Shown piece by piece: positions 25,701-50,200 of a DNA stretch of 64,000 bases. Where the stretch lies: positions 7,493,241-7,557,240 of the forward strand of contig OZ037768.1 of NCBI GenBank assembly GCA_964035545.1, in the 5' to 3' direction. Position 1 is the stretch's first letter; each line of letters begins with the position of its first letter. A program made the translations under genes and the position numbers. A model generated the notes under the pieces. The model was not told the DNA's origin and did not search any database. It saw nothing but the letters and a program-made list of their open reading frames with translations. Source of the DNA: Bugula neritina (Eukaryota; Bryozoa; Gymnolaemata; Cheilostomatida; Bugulidae).

Positions 25701-28091
25701 TTTGTAGATGACAATGAAGAGTTTCCTGGTCTCTCCTATGGCTCTGTTGCTCAGCCACCCCCCACATCTCTCCATGTATGTTTAAATATCTACACATGTT
25801 TGCCTTCATGTTAGCATATTACAAGGCTATATTTTTTATATAATTCATATGCTACTCATAGCATAGCGTAATTAATTATTTAGGTTTTCAAAGCAAAAAT
25901 TTGTAGCATTTAAGGTTTCTGAAGAATAAAATCTTGATAATGTATGTGTGGGTCTTCTTTTCTTCAATTTTTTTTATTTTGCTGCCTTGTATATAGTGCG
26001 AGAGATTGTCTCTTTGTATGTAACGCAGTGTTTTGAATCGTCTATGTAGCGACAAACTGGCAAATATTTTATGATAGGCAAAGTCTATGAGGTCTCGGGC
26101 CCATCCAGCTCCAGCGCCTGCACCAGCTGCGTTGAAAGCAAAAAGCAATCCATGGAATGATACTGAAGATGAGTTTCCAACATTGTCAAGCTCAAAACCC
26201 AAGCCATCAGCTCACGGATGGCATCTTCCCAAACCTCAGCCAAAGCCTGCAATGAAATTTATTAACAATTCCAAATCATCTCTAAATTCTGAAAAAGATT
26301 TTCCCTCTCTTGGTAAGGCAGCACAACTCTTCATTCAAAATGTTTTTATTTCTCTTGGTCACAAAGTTATGGTCTGTTAATTTATATACAGCGCACACTC
26401 ACATGTGGGAAAATGCTGTCTCTGTGCTACTCTATTGGCATTTGGTTTTACTTTATACTTTGGATAACTTATCTACTGTCAAAACCTTATCTCCATTAAC
26501 TCCATTAACATGTAACTACTGTGATTTTATAGAGATTTTTCTTTATTCTTGTGCAGGTGGAACAGCTTCATCAAACTTAGCCTCCATTGGGTCTTGGATT
26601 CATCACAATGGGAAATCAGTTGCTGCTGCTCCTGAAATTGCACAGCAGCGTAGTGCATCTGCTCCTTACTTGAATTGTTATGCAGAGTCCACTAAAAAGG
26701 ATATTTCTCAAACTGCAAAGATGGACAACAGCAAAAACTCCCTGGGTAAAACGGAATCAGTCAGTGCTGCTCAGTCAAACACTACTAAAAGCAAAAAGGC
26801 AGCTAAGAAGTCACGTGGTGAAGCAGCTGGTACTGGTAGCTCTTTAGGTTCTAATAAAGCTAAAGAAAGTGATTCTAGTAACAAAAATTCTGTAAATGGT
26901 AAAGTCAAATCAGGTGTGGCTGACACTAATGTTGATAAGATATCTAAAAAGCCAACTAAAGGCAAAAAAGACAATCATCCTGCTAGTAAGCCACTTGCTG
27001 GTGATACAAATAACTCAACTAGTTCAAAGAGTATTTCTAATGCAGGAACCTCTACCAAGCCAGAGTCCCATAAAAGCAATAGTAAAAGTCTTCGACTCAG
27101 CAAAAAAATGACCGCATTAGAAGCTGAATTGTCCAAGATGGATTGTCTCTCTGTTGCAACCGATGAGCCAGCCACAGATAAATCCAACACCAATGAGCTG
27201 CATCCAAAATATTCGCTAAACAATGTAGACAGTGATGGCCCAAGACAAGCTTCTAAGGTGGACAATCATAAACCAACTTCTCCTGTTTTTCCTGCAACTA
27301 CGAGTGATGAAAGTCCATCTTTGCCAACTAATCAGTCGAAGCCTTCATTTTCCAAGAAATCTGAAATTCGATCATTAACTGATTTTGATTATCCTCCTTT
27401 GGCCATGTCTAGCTCCACTGCAAAACACAAAGCCAACACATCTACTGTGAAACCACCACCCGGTTTGTCTGCATCCTCTACCACTCTAGCTCCACCTCCA
27501 GGATTAGCCATTCCTACTGCAGCACTTAATGGTTCAAACAAACCCTCTGGAATAGATGCATCAACTCCTAAACCACCAGGATTGTCTTCACTGGCTGATC
27601 TCATTCTCTCTAACAAGAGCACTGTTGCACATGTCTACACAGAGCCTGTTAACTTCAGTCAACGAAATAAAAAGCTCAGTTTCAAGTTGAAAGAGTTGAT
27701 CTATAATGACATGGACAAATTTCATAAATTCAAAAATTATTCGACAGATTTTCGGAGTGGCGAAATTTCTGCCAGACAGTTTTATGACAGCTGTAGTGAA
27801 TTGTTGGGCGAATATGTATTTTTAGAAATTCTAACTGAACTGCTTGTACTTCTTCCAGATCTTACAAAACAGCAAAACCTTTACCAGATCTGTAAAGATA
27901 AACTCTCTAAAGCTCAAAAAAAGAACAGTTGGAGATCTAGTGCTGAAATGACCTTGTTGCTGTGTCCATCCTGTAATCAAGTGCTTTTGCAACAAGATGC
28001 TAGTTACCATGAAGCCCAACATGGTATGGGCGCTGAAGATTTTCCATTGCTATCCAGTTCTAAATCTACAGGAGCTCGAAAAGCTTGGTGA
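22780..28091 (+). CDS. ZNF598: ZNF598/Hel2-type RING E3 ubiquitin ligase (ribosome collision sensor)
   Basis: Eight coding exons: 22780-22965, 23116-23370, 23506-23717, 23947-24100, 24829-24947, 25514-25775, 26078-26312, 26557-28091. Phases join, giving 985 residues. ZNF598 (yeast Hel2) ubiquitinates small-subunit ribosomal proteins on collided ribosomes to start quality control. The RING finger (residues ~17-60) shows CPIC, CDHHIC and CPICRAEC. It is followed by a zinc-finger array with FCDICTANVK, SYTRPDLALHKRKGDPDD, GHPLCEFCDTRFLD, HYFCHFCDADG and HYLCEEDECANVQF, all family hallmarks. After this comes a helix with HIKLSILD, a long Ser/Lys-rich linker, and repeated acidic-Phe-Pro motifs (DFPMLGG, EFPGLS, EFPTLSSS, DFPSLG, DFPLLSSS). 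The conserved C-terminal domain follows (EPVNFSQRNKKL, LTELLVLLPDLTKQQNLYQ, then CPSCNQVL). The exon 4/5 junction was chosen because it is the in-frame option that preserves RQ-HI-L homology. A further intronic AATTTTAG acceptor was rejected on phase. Confidence 0.95.
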
Positions 28092-29252
28092 TTCATTTAT
28101 GCCATTTACATGATATGGGATTTTTTATTACGATTTATTTTTTTAATGTTAGACCTCTTCTTCGCACATGCAATGAATTGCATAAATTCTGAATTGAAAT
28201 TTCCATGCCCAATCGTAAATTTTTTGAGAAAAATTGATAATTGCCACTTTAACATATTCCTGATACTTTTTCAGCATTCAAATATTATCGTTATTTATAT
28301 GATTAGTGTTTCAGTTGGTGTCATTTATTTGTGAACAGTTGAATAAAATATGTTGCAGGTTATATCTGTCAGTGATTCAATTTTAAAAGTAGAAATTGTT
28401 AGTAAATAAAATACTTGGGAGGTATTAGGTATTAAACTGTTTTCTTTACAAATAATAATTAGTACAGCATGGATAACAAAAGCAATAGTCTCTGAAGAAA
28501 AGTTTCAATTCAGACTAAGAATGCTGAAAACATTAGTAGATGGTAAATTACACAAAAATGTGAAATTCAATAGCCAAATGTGAATAATAATATCAAAATT
28601 ATCTAACAAAACATACAAGTAATAGTGCCTTGCAGCTAGAGCTAAAGCATGGTGACACAAAATAACGTACAAGTCAGCAGAACCTACCAATTTTTTCCAG
28701 ATAACCAAAAAAGATTATTAAGTGTAAATTTTCTAAGCTTTATATGCATAATGATCACAACAGAATTTTACTTTTTAACGATGAATTAGAGCATCTTGTG
28801 ATTTGTAGCCAATAACCTGTGCTTTCTGCACAACGGCCTCTAAAGTTGTAAAAATATACAAATTAACTTGAAGTTTTGCCAAAAAACAACTCTGAAACTG
28901 CGTTACCTTACTTTATAGAAGGGCTAGAATTTTTCCTAGGAAGGAAAACTCCACAAGGAAGACAGCATCATTAATCACTTCTGTTTGATGTTAGTAAACT
29001 GAAATCTGGCAGTATCTATTTAGGGTAAAACTGAAATTAAAAATTTTCGTGGAACTGTAATTACGTAAAAAAAGAATTGTGGTAATAATTTTACATCCAT
29101 GATGTTCTATATCAAAACAATACAAAGCTAACCAAGTATTTGTATAAAACTACATGTATGGATTGTTGATGGAATGTCATTATTACAAAATATGCGCTAT
29201 CCATCTGCCAAACATTTATAGTGTTCAAGGATTGAGAGTGAATTAGTGTCTT
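28092..29252. other. convergent 3' spacer, ZNF598/Rac1
   Basis: Contains the 3' UTRs of ZNF598 (+) and Rac1 (-). I see no further exon. AATAAA at 28342-28347 is a likely ZNF598 polyadenylation signal, about 250 bp after its stop. Confidence 0.55.
28342..28347 (+). terminator. putative ZNF598 polyadenylation signal
   Basis: A canonical AATAAA follows a T-rich stretch about 250 bp downstream of the ZNF598 stop codon. Confidence 0.5.
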
Positions 29253-35773
<6,521 letters not shown>

Positions 35774-36867
35774 TGTGATTGTAGTTCCAACGAGCTTGAA
35801 TTACAAATAAATTTCAATTGTTTTTAAATCAATATAAGTCTAGTTCTACAAATAACTTTCCAATTTTCTATAAGAACAACTTTATTCACATTTATTGAAT
35901 TTATATCAAAAAATTTGTTCTATTTATAGGAGCAAATCGGGAAAAGTGAGTCTAAATGATTAGTTTCCGGGTCGTAGAGTGATAAGTGGCTCTATAAATA
36001 TCGGATAACATATACAACTACCATTTTCAGCATTGCCCATGCTATGTTAGCCTCAATTCATAAACAAAAAAATAAGGAGAGCACTCCAAGGTCACAAGCC
36101 ATAATTTTGTTGTGGTACCGAAGCAAACCTCAAGGCCAAAGTTATATATTTTTGCTCCTTGCTCCTTTTCACTGCTTAAACTAAAACTAACAAGTACGAA
36201 AATCTAAAACTAACAAGTACGAAAATCTAAAACTAACAAGTATGAAAATCAAAATGAATGGCTAATTACGCCAACTGTAGCTAATTAGTTCAAATTTATT
36301 TTAGTAACATAGTCAATTGTATTCCGAAAGCTTTCAGTAATAATTAAAGCTCTGTAACTGTAAGAAGCTTCTGCTTTGTAACAATGACAATCAGAATCAC
36401 GGTTACGCTTACGGGTTAAGTAGATTTCAGTTTGAGTTTGCTTTTGCTCTTTGGCTTTAATATAGATAAAATGTTATTCTAATTTTATAATAACTTAGTT
36501 CTCATATTTTTTATTGATATTAGTCAGTCTAAAAAGTAAAAAACGTAGAAACTCAATATTTGAAACAAATTCTAAATAAATGCATCAGCATGGAACTTAA
36601 AAACTGGCAAGCTACTTCAACTTGCTTATAGTTATAGTTATACATTTACTTTTAGTGATTTACAACCTTAATGCTCACATGTTGTGTATTCATCTTCAAT
36701 CTCAATCTGAGACCTTAACCTCAATTATCACAATGGAAATGTACCTCTTTTTTAATACATGTAACTTATTATAATTATGTGTGTGTTTTTTGTGATTAAC
36801 GAAAAACCGTCTTGATTTTCAGGTTGGGCTAAATTTTTAGAAGTTACTAAGTTGAGACGTAATTTAA
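35774..36867. promoter_or_regulatory. divergent promoter spacer, Rac1/WDR13
   Basis: About 1.1 kb lies between the two start codons on opposite strands, so the two promoters must be here or in unseen 5'-UTR introns. It contains a 3 x 23-bp tandem repeat. I see no canonical TATA arrangement that I would trust in such AT-rich DNA. Confidence 0.45.
36181..36249. repeat. three tandem copies of a 23-bp unit
   Basis: Units CTAAAACTAACAAGTACGAA(AAT) at 36181-36203, 36204-36226 and 36227-36249. The third differs by one base (TACG to TATG). It lies midway between the Rac1 and WDR13 starts. Confidence 0.95.
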
Positions 36868-43112
<6,245 letters not shown>

Positions 43113-44210
43113 ATGTAAAACTGAATCTAGATGATGATGTCATGGTGTAGCGCTCTAAAGTACACTAGTTAGTGGTTTCTACTTATTTATTCTAGTCATA
43201 AAAGATTTCAGTTGACTAAAAAATAGGCTTTCTTTTCTATATTTGCTCAATTTATTATATTATTATAACTATAAAATTTGAAATTAACATATTTTTAATA
43301 TTATTTGTATATTTTTAATGAAATTGCATTTGAAGTTTTTGAATGAAACTCGACATACTGTGCAATTTAGAATTTTATTTTAATAAAATCAATCTTAAAG
43401 TAAAATTTGCGAGAATGTTTGCATAAGAAAAAGATATTTAGGGAACTTTATAAACCCAAGTCATATTCTACATCAGCACATTCTTGGAGCTAGTTACCTG
43501 GTAATATGAGAAAAAAGTTATTCTATTTCTTGCAATATTCTGGTTCCTTCTCACCATCTTGTTTTCTGGTGCATTCCTAGCTGCTAAGTTGTATATAACT
43601 TCATTTTTAATATGAATACTAAGTTGCATTTTAAAAAATTTTAAAGCACAATTTTTTACAGTTGTATTAGGTTGCACGCAAGAGAGGATTTACTTTTGCA
43701 AACTAAATCAAAGTAAGTTGATGTGTTATTATGGCAGGCCATCACCTTGTTAGAAATTTATAATGTTTTATTGTATATAACTATGTTTCTTGTTAATTTA
43801 ACATTTTACTGGAAAGGATGATGATTTAAAAAACCACCATTATTCAAGTCATTCTTATAAACTGGCATTTTTTACAAATAGATTAAGTAAGTTGATGCAT
43901 TTTAAAATTGGGTGTAGATTTAGTGTAGTAGTAGACAATATACAACATATTTGAGATATTTTGAAAAATAGAGTACAGTTCTTGGTCATAATGATAAATG
44001 AATGAAACAAAATGATACAAGTAATAGAAAAGTTAAACAATTAATTTAGATTTTCAAATAATATGGTATGTCAAGGACAATCATTGTCTATCCAATGAAA
44101 GTTGTACATGTATTGATCAAAAACCCATTGTTGAACCAAACGTTATTTAATGGATATTGCGATTTGTTCTGAAATACCTTAGCTGTAAATTTGAGCGAAT
44201 TTAGAAAACT
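43113..44210. other. spacer between WDR13 and the unknown exon-array gene
   Basis: WDR13 3' UTR followed by the upstream region of the next gene, which lies on the same strand. AATAAA at 43382-43387 may be the WDR13 polyadenylation signal. Otherwise AT-rich with no supportable exon. Confidence 0.5.
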
Positions 44211-47200
44211 ATGTCAAAGCAACTAGCGAAAACTTCTGATCCTCGTTCTGCCATGCCCATGTAAGTAAAATATTTTAAAGATGACTGCTTGTGTGCTTCA
44301 AATAATAACTAGTTATATTGTGAAGCTAGTTTGTCTAATACTAATAAAGCTAATATTTTGATATTTTTGGAGTTCGAAGGAATGTCTTGAAAATTGCACA
44401 AAGTAAGTGTATTGCAGACAAGCGCACTCTGTAAATAACTAGTATTGAATCCCTGACTAAACTGGAATCTAGTATTTAGTATAATAGAAATATTATCCAA
44501 CAGGTGCAAAGGCAGTGAGAGAGGAAATTCTCCAACTCTGGTTAAGCGTATAACCAGTGAGTCTTGTCACACTATTGAAGACTTCTCTTTTTGTGACGAT
44601 GAGTTTGAGGGGATCCTGGGGTTAATAGCTCAACGTTATGACTCTTATGATGTCATATCCTCTGAAGAGCAGGAAACTGGTTCGTTTTGAGTTGTTATAT
44701 CAGTATAGTTTCTACTGACATGTTTTGCTCACTCATAAACTAATTGAGGTGTATTTTTTTATTGAATATTTTACATTGTATTACTAGCTAATCAAGTGAC
44801 ATATTATTTCTGTGAACATAAAATATATTTCTTATTAGCTCCGCCATGTTTTCCTCTTCAATCCCTTATAACCTGTACCACGAGAAGTAACAGGGTGCAA
44901 CCTGTAGACTGGAGAGAGTAAGTATCTGTATATTCTGTCATTAACTTTATATGAGTATTTTGTTAGTTAGACTATGAGATATAATGTGACTGTATTTCTG
45001 TTATATCTAATAGGAAGGTGTTGCTTTGTTACTCTAATGAATGACAACTCAAATTATCACTATAATACTTTTTAACCCTTACATAGTGAATGAATAGCTT
45101 GATCAGTGTATTTTATGCCAGTTGTCAATGTAGAAATAGTCTTTCTGTAGATTATTATTATAATACTTTTTATATGTTATCTAGTGAATCCTCTGCCCCG
45201 CCCAGAAGTCAAGGTCAAACTGGTAGCCAGCTACTAGCAAACTTACCACCTTGTAAGAAGACCTGTGATGGCTATTTCTGTATCATAGAGGAAGGGATCC
45301 CTTTTCTTGCTGGTATGTCTTGTCAAGTTAATTTATCTGACTCTTCAGGTCATGTTGTTTCTGACCATTTGATTACAATATTCAACGTATCACCAGCATA
45401 CTACCAATTACACTCTGGGATCTACTCGGTATCACAACACCACAGAACAATGGTAATAATGAGTAATATGTAGAGCACAAATGAAACAAATCATGTAACA
45501 AGTTGTAAGATATTAGAGGTAATATTTTAGGTCCGAGTAGTTCTAGCAAAGGGGCTAGTGGTGAAATCAAGAGACAAAAAACTCTTATGAAGAAAGAGCA
45601 GAAGGAAAGTGGTAAACTAGTGAGTAAGAGGAAAAATGTCGCATTGGAGTGTTTATTGAAAGCAGGTAAACTTTCATACAACATGTGTAATTTTATGTTG
45701 TGAACTTATAGAATTTTTTTTTAACTTGCATGAGTATTAGTTTATGTAACTCTATCATTCACATGTTATTTCTATAGCTGGTTTAGAGTTGAAATTCACA
45801 TTCTTAGTGCAGCAGGGAATCATTATACTCCTTTGTTCTAAGAAATGCATAGTGCTTTTCAGTCTCCATATTTTAACTTATAAAAAACCTATATATGTAT
45901 AGGTGATGCTGGTGGTGCAGTAAATAGTGGTACTACACATGAGAAGATAACTACTGATGAGAAAGGAGAAGCATCTACCAGTAAACCATTCACCAAAGTG
46001 ACTACTTTGCCTTTATTATTGGATGGTAAATTATGTTTAATACTACTAATAGTACTAATATAATAATATGATAATATTTTTATATATTCTATGTTCTTAT
46101 ATATATTTATAACACTAAACCTTAAATTATGGAAAAAGGATAAATGTAAACGAAACAATTGTTGTAACCTAATTGTAATGAAAAAAATAATAATAAAAAT
46201 AATTAGTGGGGCAACTTAACTTTCCTCACTACCACTACTCTGTCATGCTACAAATTATTTCCAACGTCTGCTGATGATGAGATGTCTTTGCAGATTTAGA
46301 TCATTGCTCAGCTTTAAAGTTTTACTGGCTATACATGCATGAATCTATTTGACTGGCCATTAAAACTATAGAAGCTATGCAACTCTTTATTAAGAAAAGG
46401 ATTTTTAGTTTATTTATTTTTTATGTTTGAACTGTGAAAATACTGAGTAGCCTGAAAAAATTTTGTTTTGTTTCCATGTATTTCAAGGCATCTGCTATTT
46501 CACCTAAATATTTCTTTAGGAAAGGAGGTAAGATAGTGTAAGAGTTTAAAATATAGCAGTTGCTATATTCTAAACCATTGCACTATCTAGGTTTTTCAAC
46601 TAGCCCCACCCTCCCCTACATATTTTAACTCATAACAAACCTATATATGTATTACAGGTGATGCTGGTGGTAAGGCAGTAAATAGTGGTACTACACAGGA
46701 GAAGATAACTGCTGATGAGAAACAAGAGGCAACTACCAGTAAACCATTCACCAAAGTGATTTCTTTGCCTCCATTACTGGATGGTAAATTATGTGAAACA
46801 TTCTTAGTAGATCTTTATATATTCTATTCTGTAGCTGAGGAATACTTATATATTGTGGCATGCCTTGTTTCTACGAGTTATTTCTTGGCAGGTGGGAACT
46901 GCTCTGTAAGTCAACTGTTTACCAAAAGCACTCTTGGTAGATATGCTAGACAACAAAGAAAGACCATTACCATTAAAAAACATAACATTCAAGCAGAAGA
47001 TGTTGTTTTGCCTCCAACAACAAACAGTAAACTACTATTTAATTTAACTCTGTTTATGTCAGTTAATTAAAATTGTATTTAGTGAGATATTGAACAAATA
47101 ACATAATATATTCTCAATATTTTAGGCGTTAGAGCACCTGTAAAAGTATTTAAAGCTTGAACCATGTTTTGTGCTGACAATATATTATAATGTGATAACA

Positions 47201-50200
47201 TAAAGTGTCTTGTATAAGTTCGTAATGTGTTATCTTATATAATATTTTCTTGAAGTAAGACATTCCTACGTTATTATAAATGTTTCAATATTTGAATTTT
47301 TAGCTTATAATATATTTGTTAAATGACTATTTCACAGAAAAAGACATTGCTAAAAAGTGGAAGAGAAGAGCTTGCCGTAAAATGTCTCTCATTGTAGAGG
47401 AGACAACTACCAGTAAATCTCAAACTGGAAACTCTAAAACTGTTTCACCTTCACAAGTGAAAGGTAAACAATAAACTTTGCCTTGCCATTTTATTCTATA
47501 CATGTGGCTTGTTTCTTGATGAAATGTAATAATATCAAAGTTTTTATTTTTAAGCATCAAGTAGTTAAAATGTATCAGCTTTCTTTTGCATGACTTTTAT
47601 GATCTGATCATGACTTCTTCCTCAACATTCATGCTGTGATTTGAAAATCTACGAATTACTGTTAGAATGTATGACCAGCTTTATACTCAGTTTAAATCTC
47701 TGTAAAACGAGAAACAATTGTCACATATAATTTAAAACAGGTCACCATGATGCTAGTGAAGGAGATGATGCTAATACAGCTGTTTGCAAGGAGAAGAATG
47801 CTGCTGATAAACCTGAAAGTAGAGAGCAAAGTGCTATGCTGCCTTCTATAATTAATGGTAAACTCATATTCTATAATGATGTTAGCTTTTGGTGCTTATT
47901 TTTGTCTCATTTTGATGGGAATTATGTCATAATTTAATTTGATGCTTTCATTTATTATTAGTGAACTAGGCTGTGATTTGGGCAATAAATCCTCACTGAT
48001 GTCCTTTATTGTATTATTACTCTAACATTACACTGATTGGCATCATTTGACAGTAATTGACATCTATTGACATCAATTGCAAAACTTACATAATCTCAGC
48101 ATAAACATATATAAACAATATAAAAACTACAAACAGTTGTAATCCACAAAAGAGAAACAATATACTGTAATTAATATATATGACTTACTTATTTTTGCTC
48201 TCTTAACATTTCAACTAGTCCACTAGCACCAACTATTGCCAAGTGCCAAAGGTCTTTTAGTTAGCACTGGCTGTGCTGTAGAAAGCTTTTCTTTGTATGT
48301 TTTTGATATAGCTAAGGTAGCTAAGCAAACTCACACTAATTTCACTACATTTAGTGTTATTGATTGAAGCTTAGCATAATATGTTTTTTCCTTCATCGTA
48401 TATCGTTTGTATTCAACTATTTCACAGAAAAAGGCGCTGCTGAAAAGAGAAAGAGAGGAAGAGCTTGCCGTAAGATAGAGGAGGCAACTACCAGTAGATC
48501 TCCAACTGAAAATACTGAAGTTGCTCTTCCTACATTGGTGAAAGGTAGACAATAATTCTTGGGTTCTGATTTAATTCTATATATATAGTGACATGTTTAG
48601 CTATGAGATAGAAACTAGCAGGGGGACAAATGAATTTAATATTCATGCAACAAGAAAGTAAAATTTATGAAAAGTCTGTTTGAATGGCTTTGAATACCTG
48701 TTTATTAATTTTTCCTAAATATACATATCTTGATGGTGCTATTTTTTAAAGGATGCTTCTACTGAGAAAATAATGTATGACCTGCTTTGTACTAAACTTT
48801 AAGCACTAAAAGACATAACAGAACCAGGTCACTAATGTGTTGATGAAGCTATTGATGGAAGATTATGTTACATTTTTCGTCATAATATTGCTTATATTCA
48901 ACTATTTCCCAGAGAAAGACACTGCTAAAAAGAGAAAAAGGGGAAGAGCTTGTCGTAAGATAGCTCCTATTTTGGAGAGGAAAACAACCAGTAAATCTCA
49001 AACTGGAAACTCTAAAGTTACTTTACCTACATTGGTGAAAGGTATAAAGAATAATTCTTGTGTTGAAATTTTATTCTATACAAATGACTTGAAGAAATAG
49101 AAAATGGGACAATGTAGGTTTGATATTCAAACAACAAGTAGCTAACATTTGAAAAATTGTTTTATTTGCAAAGCTTATATGATCTAATCATTACTTGTTC
49201 CTCAACTTTGATTTTGCGACTTGTAGAAGTTTGTTACTGTGAGAATATACTCTGTTTTATTCACTGTAAAAAGAGATAGAACTGTCACATATAATTTACA
49301 ACAGGTCACCATGATGCTAGTGAAGGAGATGATAATAAAGCAACTGTTTGTAAGAAGAAGAATACTGCTGGTAAACCAAGACGTAGAAGGCGAATTCCCA
49401 TGCTGCCTGTTTTATTAGATGGTAAACACTTATGTAATAATTATGCTGCACGTCAGTGTTTATTCTTTTCTCATTCTCATGGGAATCATGTCAGAAGTTT
49501 GTCTGGTATTTCATGTTGTTGATTGAAGATTGCATTACATTTTGTTTTTTCAATATTGACTTTCTACATTAAATGTGCAATTTTGTTAACTAATCTTGTG
49601 ACTTTATATATTACTTTGAAACCATAAAATTACTTGAATTACTATTTGTTGATACACCTCCGGACTATAGTAAACTAAATATACTTTATTGTTGTTTTAT
49701 TCACAGATGAAAGTGATACCAACTCTGAGGTTGAAGCTGCTGCTAAGTCTAAACTGGAAGCCATTTTGGAAATGATTAAGAAAAACCGAAATATTATCAG
49801 ACTGCGTCCATTTAAGAATGGTATGAGTTTTGTAGTGTTGTTGACTTACAGCTGCTTCTACATATTTTAGTGTAGCTATGAATAAACCAGTTTATATATA
49901 GTATTGGCTATTGAATATAGGCTGAATGATTGCCATCATTTAGTGAATTTATTATCTTTTGACTTTCTACTACAATTTTTTGAATCCCAATTGCAAACAT
50001 ATACATTTCTAGGTACAATTGATAACAAGACTCGTGGGAAGATAACTTTTCTGGAGAAGAGACTAAAAACTGTCAGAAACTTCTCAAATAACTCAAGAAA
50101 TGTTCCTCATCTTCCATGGATCAAAAGTAAAGATCCCTTTTGTATTTATTAACTTAACATAACTGTTAAATATTTTTTTGGCTTGATTTACACTTGAACT

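Noticed and set aside
36181-36249. Regularly spaced direct repeats as a possible CRISPR-like array
   Set aside because: The units abut with no spacers, only three copies are present, and the surroundings are a spliced animal genome.
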